Assembly: GCA_013396995.1 (NCBI GenBank)
Contig: VWZP01005261.1
Location: 439,314 to 503,313, forward strand
From: Dicaeum eximium
Lineage: Eukaryota > Chordata > Aves > Passeriformes > Dicaeidae
DNA length: 64,000 bases
Direction of reading: 5' to 3'
The notes beneath the pieces were generated by a model. The model had not been told where the DNA came from. It did not search any database and worked only from the letters and a program-made list of their open reading frames with translations. Both the position numbers and the translations under genes were made by a program. Positions 1 through 11,859 of this stretch are shown here, in pieces (within the stretch, counting starts at the first letter, position 1; each line of letters opens with the position of its first letter).

Positions 1-365
1 AAGGCAGAGCCCCAGCAACTTTGGAGTCCCAGGTTGTTGTGAGCAGGTGAATTCAGAGGGCTGCTCACACTGACTGAAACACTCCTTAGCCATTCTAGGA
101 GGTCTTAGCAAGAAAGACCAAAGTACCAATTCATGGGGAGATCAAGTGGGTCTCCCCTCCTTGGAAGCAGGCCTTTGTCATCAAACAGAAGTCAGTAGAT
201 GGCTGTAGAAGTTTGTATTGCCCTCAATCTGTGAGCTGGATGCCCTCTGCTCTCTCTGATTTCTGATCTATGTTTCAGCAATATCAACTTCAGATGATAA
301 TGGAGATGTAGCAACTATGCCAAGCAGCCCTCCCAGTTTTGCCAATTAACAGTTCTTTCTTCCAG

Positions 366-432
366 GGTGGTGGGCAAACGAATGCTGGAAGAGTGGGACG
401 AACCTTTGGCGGTGTTGGAAGGAACTTGGCAG
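366..432 (+). CDS. Pseudouridine kinase exon, GQTN / FGGVGRN motif
   Basis: The exon follows a pyrimidine-rich acceptor (ttctttcttccag) and ends at CAG|gtgcct. Reading in phase 0 it gives GQTNAGRVGRTFGGVGRNLA, the N-terminal pfkB glycine-rich segment. It is the first recognisable exon in the window; the start codon is upstream of base 1. Confidence 0.85.
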
Positions 433-3400
433 GTGCCTGGTGCTTGGGTTTGCCTGTGGGTGCATGCCAGCTGTGATCTGTTCTTTGGTATTTCTTCAAC
501 AGCAGGAGAGGGTGAATGCTGACAAGATTTGGGACACATTAGGCAATATTCTAGTGAGCAGACTGCCTGGAAAAGGCAGAGCCCTTTCCAAGAAATAAGA
601 GTGGAGGAAGTTGAGATCAGGAAAAGGAAGGTCCACAAATATGCAGTTAACTAGCACATGGTGCAGTAACCCTGAATCAAAGTAAATAAGCATCAGTATC
701 TCCAATGACTATTGAGCAGCCTGAGATTTAATTAATGCTAGGATATAGGCACAATAAAAATATGCTTAGAGCAAGAAGTTGGAAGGAATGTTCATAGTTC
801 CAAACTGATAAACCACATACCATGGACTAAAGGAGCTGGGGTAGAGGAGTCACTGTAGAAGAAGAAAGGCTACAGTCCTATCCATGGTAAAGGAGCACAC
901 AGTACCTGTGGCTCCACCACAAGCAGAAGCAGACCAATATTCATGTACTGAAGTTTACAAGGACAGATTACAAAAAGATTTTAGGATTATTCCAGCTTTT
1001 AGACATTTCCCAGTCTCCTAACACGTATCTACTGTCACTCAGCTCACTAATGAAGAAGCTTGAGTGGAAAAAAATCCCCCAAAATACCCATGCCACCCAC
1101 AGAGGTACAATTTATGGTAATTTGAAGGGAGGGGAGGAAGGGTTTCTCATTAATACATTCAGATTCAGTTGTTCTAGTAAGATATCATGGTGGGAACAGC
1201 AGTGTGGGAGGGTCAGCAACAGAAATCACTGTGCTCAGAGGCAGCGTGGGAAAACCCACATGCCTGTGATGGTAAAGGAGGTGATGCCAGAAAAGAGCAG
1301 AATTTGCTTCCTCTTCTTTTCCTCCACTCCCAGATGTTCCAAATAATCCTAAATTTCAGGGTGCTGGTTCAGCTCTCTGTAGGACACCTCACTCAGCCCT
1401 AACCAGCCATTTGCAGCAGCTACAGTTCATCTTGAACATCCTTCTAGGCAAGGACTGATGAGCATTGAGCTTTTCAGGAGAGGGCTTTCCTAGAGACACC
1501 CATGCTGCACTGGCTGTCACTGTGTTCACAGTACTCTGGTGGATTTGTTAATAGCTTTTGTTTCCATTTGCTTTTTAGACTGTTTAAGCCGTCTTGGACA
1601 AGCTCCTCTCCTTTTATCAGCCGTGGGGAAGGATGAGCATTTAGAGTCTGTCCTGCACTACTGCCACCACATGGTATGTTGCACAGAAGTGGCACCTCAG
1701 AAATATGGAGGAGATGACATCATATAGAGGGAAAATTCTTTCTAACCCTGGCAGACATCAGAGCCACCTTCCATGAGGCTAAGAGTAGGAATAACTCAAT
1801 GCTTCTTTAGCTACAGACAATTAGAAGGCAAGGAACCACCTCCAAAACACAGGCTAGGTTTATTTTGGAGTCTGAACCATGGGCTCTGAATTCAGATCCA
1901 GAAAGTGGTGCTTGGAGAAGGCAGAGGTAAATCAGGAGCAAGCATGTACAATTCTAGTGAAGGCTAAACATAGCGAGAAATACACAAACCTTGAACTTGA
2001 GGACACACAAAACATTGCCAAAACCAATCTGGTTTAGTTAAAGCCCAAGACAGAGAAAATGTGAAACTGGAATTGCAGGTTGGACACCTCCCAAGCTCAG
2101 AGGAGCAGGATCCTCTACAGAGCTGCATACATGGCTTACCTGTGAGTAGGGGAATACTTGACTCCAGCAGCAGCTTGTCCACAAGTCAGGGAGCTGGAGC
2201 AGCAGGAGCTCCCCAGGACAGCAAGCCAGAATATCACCAACCCAGCAGAGAGCAAAAAAACCCAGGAGAGCAGCTCTAACCTAGGCTATCAGGCAACTCC
2301 ATGGGAAAAGGCAGGATTGAAGGCAAGGCAGGGTGAGTGCAGCCCCCAGGTGAGGCTGGTCAGGGTCACTGATTGTTATTAGTGCCCTCGTGACCCTGGG
2401 ATCCAAACAGAGCCCATGGGGCCTTGTTCTGGCTACCTGAGTGACTTGGACAATGAAGAAATGAGAACATGAACTCTATTTTGGGTTACAAAGGCTTCAC
2501 CATGGCTGGTCTATAATCTCTGCTCTACACAGCAGTTTGTGCCATCCAAGTGAGCAGTCTCCCAGAGGAAGGTGCACTTGCTGGCCAGCCACCAAGCAAT
2601 CCTTGCCTGTAACAAAATACATTCCCACCAGTGTTGGAGAGGAACCTTTCCCTAGAAACTCCAGCTTCCCTGTCAGCTCCTGAGATAGAGACATTTGTCC
2701 ACCCACATGTTCTTTCCAAGCTTTGCCCTGCATTCCCTAAGCAGATCATTGTCAGGAGCCACAAAGGAAGGACACCCCGCAGCTCTCTGCCCCACTGCTG
2801 TAAAGATGGCTCCAGGGCGTGCTCAGAATCAGGCTGGGCACTCAGTGAGGTGGCCAACATAAGTCACTGCTGTCTGCAGAGTGCCACCAAGAGATGCCAT
2901 CCCACACAAGCTGTGAGAATGGGTGACTGGAGCAGGCAGGGCTGCAGACCACGCTTCTGCTGCAGGAGACACAACCTGTGGAACTGCATGGCAGAGACCT
3001 GCCACTCATTTACCAAAGGACTGCTTTAACCTGCAGCATTTGTTGCATTGCAAATATTAACAAAAGGCCATATGCCAGCATTGTCTAGACTGAGATACCC
3101 CTGACAGTCTGCTTATCCCAAAGGAGAGCAGTGAGCTGGGCTGGAGACCAGGTGGGCACAGAAAGAGTGAGCTGAGCGTGGCAGGGAAGAGAAATGTGCT
3201 CAGTGTGTATCTGTCCTCCCTGTTTCAGGACATGAGTGGCGTCCTTCAGCTGCAGGGGAAGAGCACAGCCACTTACTGTGCCGTGATCACCAGCGCTGGG
3301 GAGCTCAGCCTTGGCTTGGGAGACATGGACATCCACCACCAGATAACAGAGCAATATGTATGCACTCCCTCAGATTTGTGAGCTTTTCTTATGAGAAAGA

Positions 3401-6400
3401 GTGTGGGCCTGTGACAAAATGGTGACATTTGTACCAGGAGGGAATGGGTGTGCAGAGGGCACAGCAAATGCTAAGGTTAACCCCGGCCACTGGCCACTGG
3501 CACAGCAGCATAACAAGCCACCAGAACCCTCTGTTTCTGCTGACCCAGATGGAGTTTCTATCTGTTTCTGGTTTCTAAATATCACCAATACCATCATCCA
3601 TTATATGTAGGCCAGAATCCTCTTCATTAGCTTGTCCAAGCTAACTTTTAATTTCTCATCTTAAAGCCAGCAAGAAATCAACCTGATTATAATCCTGACC
3701 CTAACCCATATTTCTACCTTTAGGGAAAAGCAGAGAAGAAAAGCAGACAGAACACTGGTTAAAGCAAATTTTCCTGTTCCATCCCCTCCCTACCATGCCT
3801 GTTGTTTCTACACGCTGAGTTGTATCAACAGAAACTGTTGCTCAGCACATCCAAACATTCAAAAACATCAGGGAAGCATAATGGCAGCAGTGATTAAGGA
3901 GTGATTCAGTAAAAGCCCCTCACTGCACCCTCCTTTCCTACTCAACCTTTTATTGACAGAACAAAAGCCTCTGCTTCATGACTGACAGCAACATGGAAGT
4001 TAAGTGCAATTTACTCAGCAGTGGCATCTCCATGAGATAGAGCCTTCCTAGGGAAAAATCTGGTCATTACTCCCACTTCCATCCCCACCCTGACTCCCCC
4101 AAGCCTTGGCACAGAAAACCATTACATGAGGGATTAATTCTGCTGAGCTTTACAAAGCAGCTGTGATCAGTGGAAATTCTGAACCAGTCTTGTGCTGCTA
4201 AGTGCATTTTGGCAGCCCCTCTTCCCACCAGGGCTGGCAGAGACATGGGGGGGATGCTGCTCGAGTGCCCATAGCACTGGTCCTGCATCCCAGCAAGAGT
4301 TTGTGCAACCCCAGCAAGCCAAAGGAGAGAACAGCAGCTCTCTGCTCCACTGTACCCCATCCCTACAGGGTTCAGTGGGGCACAGGAGTCAAACACTCTG
4401 CTGAACAACCTGTCTTAGGAGACACTGTGCAGAGAGGACATCCAAATGACACAGTGAGCAAAGGTGGAGTCAAGCCAGGCATGGCCCATGGAATTCTGCA
4501 GTGGCATTTAGCGGCAGAATTCCATTTCCCTGTAGTGGTCCAGTGAGGACCAGCAACTATCTTAATGGCCAGGAGCAGGGGAAGGAGAAGGGGAGGAGAT
4601 GAGGCAAATGGGAAAATCCATTTTCCTTAGGGAATCACTCTTTTCGGTTCATGCCTGCACCTAAAGGCTGGAATACAAGTCAAAATCCTACATCAAGTCT
4701 GACTAGCAATGATTTTGTCCCTCTGCAGTGACTCAGGCTGTCTCTCCTGTGTGTCCTGGATTTTAACTAGGTGTCCCAGTTCAAGGAGAACCTGTGTCAG
4801 GCCCCGCTTGTTTGCATTGATGGAAATGTGCCTGTCTCCACTATCCAGTACGTCTGCCAACTAGCTAGAGAGCACCAGCTAGCAGGTAAGGAGACCTTGC
4901 CTTCACAGCATGTGTGCCAAGGCAGGCCAGGCACGTCCCTGCTGCTTGCTGGAGATACCCATGTGCTGTCTGACATGCTGGGTTATTCAGCACCTCTTTC
5001 TGTACTCTGCCACTCTGCTTCAAATGGATAAAACATTTCAGATTTCTCTGGAGTGTTCCTCTTTCTGCAGCTGAACCACATTTCCTGAGGCATAGTTGGT
5101 AAAGCCCTTGAGCACTGCCAGAAGGCCAGGGAGTGCTGCTCTCTGAGCCTTTTAATCTCAATGTGAGTGGCAATTTGAGCACTTCTGCCAGTTTGAGCAG
5201 CAATATAGTTTGCTTCTCAGAAAAAAGCACTAAAGCATCTTTTGAGAGACATTCTCCTCCATTCCCATAAAATAAATGCCCCCCTCCACTGGTATGCTGG
5301 GGACCTTTCACAAGGCTTCCTAAACCTGTGGAGTTACACCTTCCTTTTTAAAAGCCAATCCCAAAGAAGGACACAGTGATCTAAAAACCTGGCAGAGGCT
5401 CCAAAACCAGGTAATTGGAGGAACAAAAGTGGGATCTGGTTATATCATCCAGAAGCAGGAGCAGTTGTCTCATTGCTGGATGCTGAGAAGGAAACCTTGG
5501 GAGACCTTGTCCCAAGTTTGGGGGAAAAAGTATTTAAGTGTGTCATAATTTAAACGTGTAACTCTAGTTGTGCAGATTATGCTAAGTGTTCTACACTGCA
5601 TCCTGCTCTGACACAGAGGTGAACCACTAATGAATTAATTAACTAACCAATTGCATTGTTGTTTTGAAGTGTGCTATGAGCCAACAGATGAGAGCAAGGC
5701 CTCTAAGCCGTTCCTCTCAGACAGCTGGAAAGCACTCACTTACATTTCCCCCAACCTGCAAGAGCTGAGAGCAATACATCGGACCCTCGGGAACCCTCTG
5801 CCAGCAGGTAGTGAATACTCAGAAGGGTCAGTCAGACTTTTAGATGACCTAGATCCTGGGGAAGAGCATCTTCTGCTTCAGCCTCTAGTACAGGCAAATT
5901 GGGTTAAAACATAGCAGGGATTCATAAGTGCTCGTGGTATCTTGCACCTTACTGCCGTCTCTGTCTGGGCTGTGTGGACTGATGACCTGTCACAGACCAC
6001 AGTAGGCCTGGGATGGCTCCTTGCCCAAAACCAGAGGTCCCATTTGCCTCACTTCATCACCTAAACAGGAGTAATGTCTGGTTTGTCAACATGTCCCTGA
6101 AGCAACGTGTCCCAGCAGTACCATCCTTTGCAGCAATGACACACCCCACCAAATGCACATGGAAATCCAACAGCACTGAAACAAGGAAGCCATGCTTCAA
6201 GACAGCTTTTGGATCCCTACAGACACATGCTTAGTCCCTTGAGAGTTGGGTTCCTCAGCATAAAAGTACAGTGTGGAAGTCTAACTCTGGAGAATTCCAT
6301 GTTTCCCATAATATAAAGAAAAAATATTTACCAACCACATTTCAGAAGTGCCCATAAATAGTAGTAGAAATGCTCATAAATAGGCTGTCAGCTCACAGAC

Positions 6401-9400
6401 AGGCTGGTTGAGGACCTTTACAGTTAGAGCACATTTTTTCCCTCCCCTCTCTCTGAAGAGCTGCCATCCAGGTTGGAGGATGTTGTCCAGGCTGCAGTGG
6501 CCCTGGCCTGCCCTTTGCTGGCCCATCTGCACTGCGTGGTGGTGACCCTTGGTGCCCACGGCGTCCTCCTGTGCGGCAAGAGCCGGGGAGGGAGCATCTC
6601 CCTTTATCCAGGAGCTCGTGAGCAGGTAAGGGCATGGAAAGCTAACTCTGAGCTCTCAATTGCTTCTTTCTTGGACCATATGGCACTGTTGCTATTTCTG
6701 GTGTCATGGCAGCAGTCCTGGGAAAGATAGCATCACTGCTGGAAAATGTATGTGTTTGGGGGGCGGAATGCACAGCTCTGAAAGAAAATCAAGTTGTCTG
6801 TCCCTGTACTGCTGGCTCCTAGCAGCAGTGTTTAGAGTCAGCTAGAATTAAATGTGCTTATGTGAATATTCATGAGTGCCAGCTTCATTTGCAGGAAGCT
6901 TCATTTAAACGATCAAAGTGTGAAAAAAGATTATTGCCTTTTTTCCAGCCTTTTCTTTTTTTGCTGTCCATGTGGATCTGGCATCAGGTGCATCAAGCCT
7001 TACCAGCTTGGGCAATTCCCACTAACTTCCCTTCCCTTGCCTCCCCCACAGGCTGCTGCTGCTGCCAGGCTCTGTGCTGCCCACTACCCCGCCATCCCCA
7101 TCAGCAGGGAGGAGATAGTCAACGTCTCAGGAGCTGGTGACAGGTATATCTTTGTCCTCTTCAGCTGCATGTGAAAGGGCCATATCGGATTCCCTTGCAA
7201 TTCCGCTGGAAAAGCAACTGCTGCTTGAGGAAGAGACACTAAGGATGTGAGAACAGGGCTGCTTACAGTGATTCCTTGCAAAGCTTGCTAAAAATGTCCC
7301 CTGAAGCATCTTGGAAGCCAGGCTTGCCATTATTAGTTTTGCTTTTCTTCAAGATCCAAGCCTTTCCTGGCAATCTAAGAATTCTGAATTACTCTGGGCT
7401 GAGCTGCTAAAAGCAAAGTAAACCACCTTACATCAAAGCTGTCTTACTAACTAACTGCCTTACTTCCACACCTCTCCAATGGAAGTGGAACTGCCACTCA
7501 AGAGCTAAAATGGCCCCGTAAAAGCATTTCATCAGGTTCTGCATTTGCCTCTGGCAATTTTGAAGCTCTTGCTTCAAAAGAGTCTGCTGTATAATTCGCC
7601 TGGCTGTTCACACAATGCCATACATAGAAGTGGGAAATGACAGCTATTATTCCTAGCCCCAGTGATCAATTCTCAGTCTGTCAGAGTAATAGTTTATTAT
7701 GCTCCTTGTTAACTTGACAAACTATATGTAGCAGTCAGGTTGTTTTTTTCTTCTTGCTTAGTGCATTGCAGTAATTGATTCTGTCCTTTCATTGCCTTGG
7801 GCTAGACCAAAAGTCTGTATGTGACAGATATTTCCTTTTCCCTTTCTACTCTTACCTAGCAATAGCTCAACATAGCAACACTTCTTTTTTCTCTGATCAG
7901 TGTGCAGAATGAAAAGGTTTTTGTGTTTTGTTTTGTTTTGTTTTATTTTGAACATAGAGAGTCCTCAATGTTTTACTTAAAATCAATCAATAACTTCTTG
8001 CCAAGCAGGTGAGCCTGCTTAACACCAGGACATGCTGTTTGTGTCCCAGATCACCTCTGAGATGAGCTGACTGCAACTGCAGGCTGGTCTTCTCCAAGGA
8101 AGACCAAGTGGTTGTTTGGAGCAATATGTGTAATAACAGCAGAGGAATGGGGGCTGGAGGAGCATCATGGGGTCAGCCTGACCTAAGGAAAGCTCAGCTT
8201 TGCTCACTCCCTCGAGCAGGTGTCCCTAGCCAGCCCCTCTAGGAACACAGCCTCCCCTCTGCACCATCTGCTCAAAACACAAGTACTCCTTACTGCACGA
8301 CAAGTTGCTGTTGTTGGTTCTTTGTTTTTTTTTTTTTTTCCTAGAGGCTAATGTAAATGAAACTTCTTTCTTAGGGGTTCCTTTCCCTGTTTAAAATTCA
8401 AGGGAAGACCAAAGGTGAGAAAAAATGTGCCACTGCCAACCGCCTCCACTGAGTTACACTGGGGAACTGGAAGCTTGTTCCTCCTTCCAAACCTATCTGA
8501 AAGCTTGGGACCCATTACTGCTTCCATTCCTGAAGTAACAATGGTCTAGAAATTCCTCTCCCCAGAGTCCCCAAGGCCATGTGGAGGAATTTTCATGGTC
8601 CCCTTGTTCATCCAGGGTTTTTCTTCCTAATAACCCCAACTGCTCCCCTGAACTCTGTAAATCCCTGTTCTACAGAGTAAGAGTGCCAAAACAGACTGGA
8701 AATGCCAGGACACTGCAGTGCCATACAGGCCATCTCCACAGCATATAAACTGGTTATGTGTCCCAAGCCCAGCCTGGTGGCATTTCAAAGGACTGTTGTA
8801 GAAACACAGAATGGTTTGGGTTGGAAGGGACCTTTAGTGGTCATCTAGTTTTACCCCTTCTGCAATGAGCAGGGACATCTTCAACTAGCTCAGGTTGCTC
8901 AGAGCCCCATCCAACCAGGGGTGGGGCACCCACCACCTCTCTGGGCAAACCATTCACGTTTGACCCTTCTCATTTTAAAGATTTCTTTTCCTAATATCTA
9001 AAACGTAACACGTTCCCAGCTTAGCCTGTGAACCTTCACACTTCAGAAGCGCTGGTCAGGGGACAATGCAGTCCAGAAACAGTGAGCCAGGGCACTTCAT
9101 GCCTCCCCTCCACCCTCTGGCTCTTGTACAGCTCCAGAGATCTGTGTGCTGTGTGCAGTGTCTGTTTGCTCCTTGCCCCCGGCTGCCACGACAACCAACA
9201 CCACGTAGCATTGCTAGGGGATGCTCCCCCAAATATTTACTCTCAGCTCCTGGAGCTGTTGAGAGATTGAACACTTTGTGGCAGTCATAATCTTCTGTGC
9301 CTTTGTTATGGATAAAAAGATGCTGAGGTAATTAGGTGGAGTGCAAAATAAGGGCTCCTTTTACCTTCCCCATAGATGTGCTTATTAATCCTCTCTGCCA

Positions 9401-10327
9401 TCACATTTTCCTGTCCTTGCTTCTTCCTCTAAAATGTGATTGTCTTCTCCATTTTCTTTCCCTTCTCCTTTGTCCTCTCCTAGGTTCTGAACATTGTTAC
9501 AGTAGTTGCTGGGAATAGAGTAGCTGCTCCCAATGTACCCCTAATGCCTCACTCACATCACTTTTACCGGGAAAACTCAATTGAAAAACCATAGCAAGTG
9601 TTTCCCAAAAATCTGATTTTCCAATGTAATTTCAGCTTTGGATTTCTTTTTCCAGCTGTGCCTGTTGTCCTTCTCACATAGGTACAGAAACTTTATCTCT
9701 CCCCCCATCCAACCCTTTGGAGAAGGGAGGCAGCAAAATAACGAGGACATAAAGAGGCACCAACAAAGAGCAGACAAGTGACAAAATAACTAGAGAGCAG
9801 GGGAAAATTAGATTCTTCCCTTCTTAGGCTCCTTTCTTCTGCCTCTCATGGAAAACTGGAGAGAATAGAAAACGTGGTACAAGAGGAAGTACCTCAACTT
9901 CTCAGATGAGAAGAATAAAAAATGCAAATATATTACACTATCTGGTAATCTAAAATAGATACAGAAAAAGCAAAACCCATTCATTGTAACCTCAGCCTTC
10001 CTGTGTGACATATGCTGCTGCTGTAAGTGCTGGTTGAGGTTCAAATGAAAGCTCTTACAAAGGAACAGCCACATTGCTGGGTTCACAGCTGTTCCCCCCA
10101 TGTTCAAAACCACCTTTCTTTCCCTCCACAGCTTAATGGCAGGAATCCTTGCAGGGATGCTTGCTAAACATGACACAGGCACGTGTGTCCGGATGGGTCT
10201 GCTGGCTGCCAGCTTGTCTCTCCGTTCCTATGAGCCCATTTCCCCAGAAATCAGCACTTCCAGTGTCAGCCAGGAGCAAGTCAAGAGCAGGAGCTGGCCA
10301 GAGGTGAAGGTATGGAAGATGGACTAG
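366..10327 (+). CDS. Pseudouridine kinase-like (pfkB family) protein, 5'-partial, 8 exons
   Basis: Exons are 366-432, 1579-1673, 3229-3357, 4771-4885, 5670-5807, 6459-6625, 7052-7143 and 10132-10327; the coordinates include introns. All junctions are AG/GT and all phases join (0-1-0-0-1-1-0-2), giving 327 codons up to 10309 and five more before a TAG. The product has the pfkB/ribokinase fold signatures: GQTN and FGGVGRN near the start (sugar-site region), VVVTLGAHGV in the middle, and NVSGAGDS built across the last junction, whose Asp is the family's catalytic base. The segment CYEPTD and the sequence around LSLGLGDMD are typical of pseudouridine kinases, which phosphorylate pseudouridine to its 5'-phosphate. 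In many eukaryotes this domain is fused behind a pseudouridine-5'-phosphate glycosidase; that half would lie upstream of the window and is not visible here. No frameshift or stop interrupts it. Substrate assignment is by family resemblance. Confidence 0.85.
1579..1673 (+). CDS. Pseudouridine kinase exon, DCLSRLG segment
   Basis: Acceptor ctttttag, donor ATG|gtatgt. With the one base carried over it reads DCLSRLGQAPLLLSAVGKD and onwards to HYCHHM. The motif 'LSRLG...SAVGKD' is the standard ribokinase-fold continuation after GGxxxN. Confidence 0.85.
3229..3357 (+). CDS. Pseudouridine kinase exon, STATYCAVI...GLGDMD
   Basis: Acceptor tgtttcag, donor TAT|gtatgc, 43 codons in phase 0. It contains GKSTATYCAVI and GELSLGLGDMDIHHQIT, which strongly resemble pseudouridine kinases rather than ribokinase or adenosine kinase. 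Confidence 0.87.
4771..4885 (+). CDS. Pseudouridine kinase exon, CIDGNVPVSTI
   Basis: Acceptor ttttaactag, donor GCAG|gtaagg. It encodes PLVCIDGNVPVSTIQYVC, equivalent to the 'DgNl' strand-loop of pfkB kinases, and ends in an amphipathic stretch LAREHQLA. Confidence 0.86.
5670..5807 (+). CDS. Pseudouridine kinase exon, CYEPTD / SPNLQEL
   Basis: Acceptor gttttgaag, donor GCAG|gtagtg. It reads VCYEPTDESKASKPF and then TYISPNLQELRAI. The order 'xxEPTd..Ka' then 'SPNxxEL' is characteristic of the pseudouridine kinase subfamily. Confidence 0.87.
6459..6625 (+). CDS. Pseudouridine kinase exon, VVVTLGAHGVLLC
   Basis: Acceptor ctctgaag, donor GCAG|gtaagg. It encodes an alpha-helical stretch followed by CVVVTLGAHGVLLCG, the strand-turn-strand that forms part of the ATP site region in this fold ('vTlGxxGv'). 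Confidence 0.86.
7052..7143 (+). CDS. Pseudouridine kinase exon, start of NVSGAGDS
   Basis: Acceptor ctcccccacag, donor ACAG|gtatat. It starts with five alanine codons (a GCT run) and ends NVSGAGD plus two bases. The serine codon of GAGDS is completed by the first base of the next exon, which supports the junction strongly. Confidence 0.87.
7921..7950 (+). repeat. TTTTG microsatellite
   Basis: Short tandem run 'tgttttgttttgttttgttttattttg' within the last intron of the kinase gene. Confidence 0.7.
8797..9008 (-). repeat. CR1 LINE 3' fragment
   Basis: Plus-strand text runs 'acacagaatggtttgggttggaagggacctt', 'gagcagggacatcttcaactagctcaggttgctcagagccccatccaacc', then 'aagatttcttttcctaatatct'. 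This is the reverse complement of the avian CR1 3' region. It lies in the last intron of the kinase gene. Confidence 0.85.
10132..10327 (+). CDS. Pseudouridine kinase last visible exon
   Basis: Acceptor tccctccacag. It completes GAGDSLMAGILAGML and continues through MGLLAASLSLRSYEP, the C-terminal helices of the fold. The frame stops at TAG 10325-10327. A donor-like gtatgg at 10310 leaves open a further exon, but the fold is essentially complete and an ATTAAA follows at 11118, so I take this as the terminal exon. Confidence 0.75.
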
Positions 10328-11117
10328 AACATTGTGGCTTTCTCATCTGTCACCTGCACTTGCAGCATTCCTGTTTTCAGGAACTGGACTGTGTTTTGAG
10401 CTTTGAGAACAGTCATCTGCTTTGGTCCTGAGTAAACCCTCAGGAAAGGAGTCACCTACCCAGGGAACTTCTGTGGAATGAAAAGCTGATTTCTGGTCTT
10501 TCAGACCTCCTGCTTTCTGACCTCCAGGCCTTCTAGATTTCCTGTTGAGGGAATTTCCTCTTCCTCCACCTTGTGTCACTGTTGTCCATTATCACGGTAG
10601 CTCCTGTGTCATCGACTCCTGGATCTTCAGGACCATGTCTCTCCAGCTGGGCCCAGCAGCAACATCTGCTCTTGCTGCTTACTCTTTCCTATCCACGAGG
10701 TCCCACTGATCACAACCTGTGGCATGGTGCAGCTGGCAGCAACATGACACTGTAGGATAACCTCATCCATCTTCCCAAGCCAGCCAGCACACACCACACC
10801 TTCATGCTCTGAAGTCCAGTGCCCCTGGAGGAAGTAGGCAAGACATAGAAAAGAAGACATAGAAAAGAAGAGAAAAAAAGGGACCAGCTGGTGGCCTTTA
10901 AAAGATGACAGCCCTTTGTTCCACGTGCCTTCCTCTGAACTTGGGGCTTCCTTCCTCCTTCTTTAGTCCTGAGTATCAAGTCTGAAGTGAAAGAGATCAG
11001 AGGGAGCCAAGGCATCTCCCATGGAAGCCATGAAGGAAAGTCACCTTCTCTCTCTAAGCATGTAATGGGCACAGGATGCAACTGCGAGTGCCAACAGATT
11101 GGTGAACACTGAAACTC
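10328..11117 (+). other. Probable 3' untranslated region
   Basis: No exon-like coding potential was seen. The stretch most simply is the 3' UTR of the kinase gene. It holds a short purine duplication (agacatagaaaagaa repeated near 10851-10871). Confidence 0.4.
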
Positions 11118-11123
11118 ATTAAA
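11118..11123 (+). terminator. Candidate ATTAAA polyadenylation signal
   Basis: ATTAAA lies about 790 bases past the kinase-gene stop and is followed within 40 bases by T/GT-rich sequence (tctagtagtcttggtgctg). It is the first good candidate for the 3' end of that transcript. Confidence 0.4.
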
Positions 11124-11741
11124 ACTGATTTCTAGTAGTCTTGGTGCTGATTTCTTGGGTCTTGGTGCTGGCTGGTTCTTGAACCTGACTGATAGTAAAC
11201 CTGGAGTACAGACTCACCCTCTGTTTCATCCAGAGACCACTGTCAGTGAGGCCCCTTGGCTGAGGAGCACATCCCTGGTGTCTGACACAGCACTGAGGTC
11301 AACCAAAGCTTGATCAGGGCAGCTCTAACACCACTCTCCTGGGTGGGCTCTGCTGTTTAACGAGTGAGCTCCCACTGCAGTGGATGGAGGCATTAACTGG
11401 GTGCTTTTCCTGTACCTATTTCCACCAGGCTCGTAGCAACTCCTTCTCTCTGAGCTCACCACCTTTCCATCAGACATACAAACACCCCCAGCTCTCCTTT
11501 TACAAAGACCTTGTTTGCAGCTGTGGTTCAGCTGAAAGATTCTGTGCTCAGATGCCACACACCCATGTGTGTACCCCGAGCAGGGACAGGGTGGCTGTGG
11601 CAGAAGGGTGCTGGGATGTTTGGGAACACAAGGGAGGGGGATTGAGGCCCACGTAAGCAGCTGGGTTTGCTCACAAGCGGGGAGGTGGGACACAGCAGGG
11701 GCGGGGGAAAAGGGCTGTGCCCCCAAGGTATGTCCCTGCAC

Positions 11742-11749
11742 TATAAAAA
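11742..11749 (+). promoter_or_regulatory. TATA box of the small secreted-protein gene
   Basis: TATAAAAA sits 111 bases before the ATG at 11860, so transcription would start near 11772 and give a 5' leader of about 90 bases containing no other ATG. The preceding 100 bases are G-rich (gcgggggaaaaggg). The match to a core TATA element is exact. Confidence 0.6.
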
Positions 11750-11859
11750 TTACTTCAGCTCGATCCAGAGTCAGGGGAAAAAAGCAGCTTCCACCTCTGC
11801 TACTGACTCCAACAGCCTTGTCCAGGCAGGAGCACCCAGAGCAAAGGCAGGACCTGAGG

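Noticed and set aside
1..46. Possible exon end 'gttgtgagcag|gtgaat' at the window start
   Set aside because: The donor looks fair, but no frame gives a convincing pfkB or glycosidase segment and too little sequence is available.
11569..11859. Upstream extension of the secreted-protein frame
   Set aside because: It lies mostly before the TATA box and would bury the signal peptide inside the protein.
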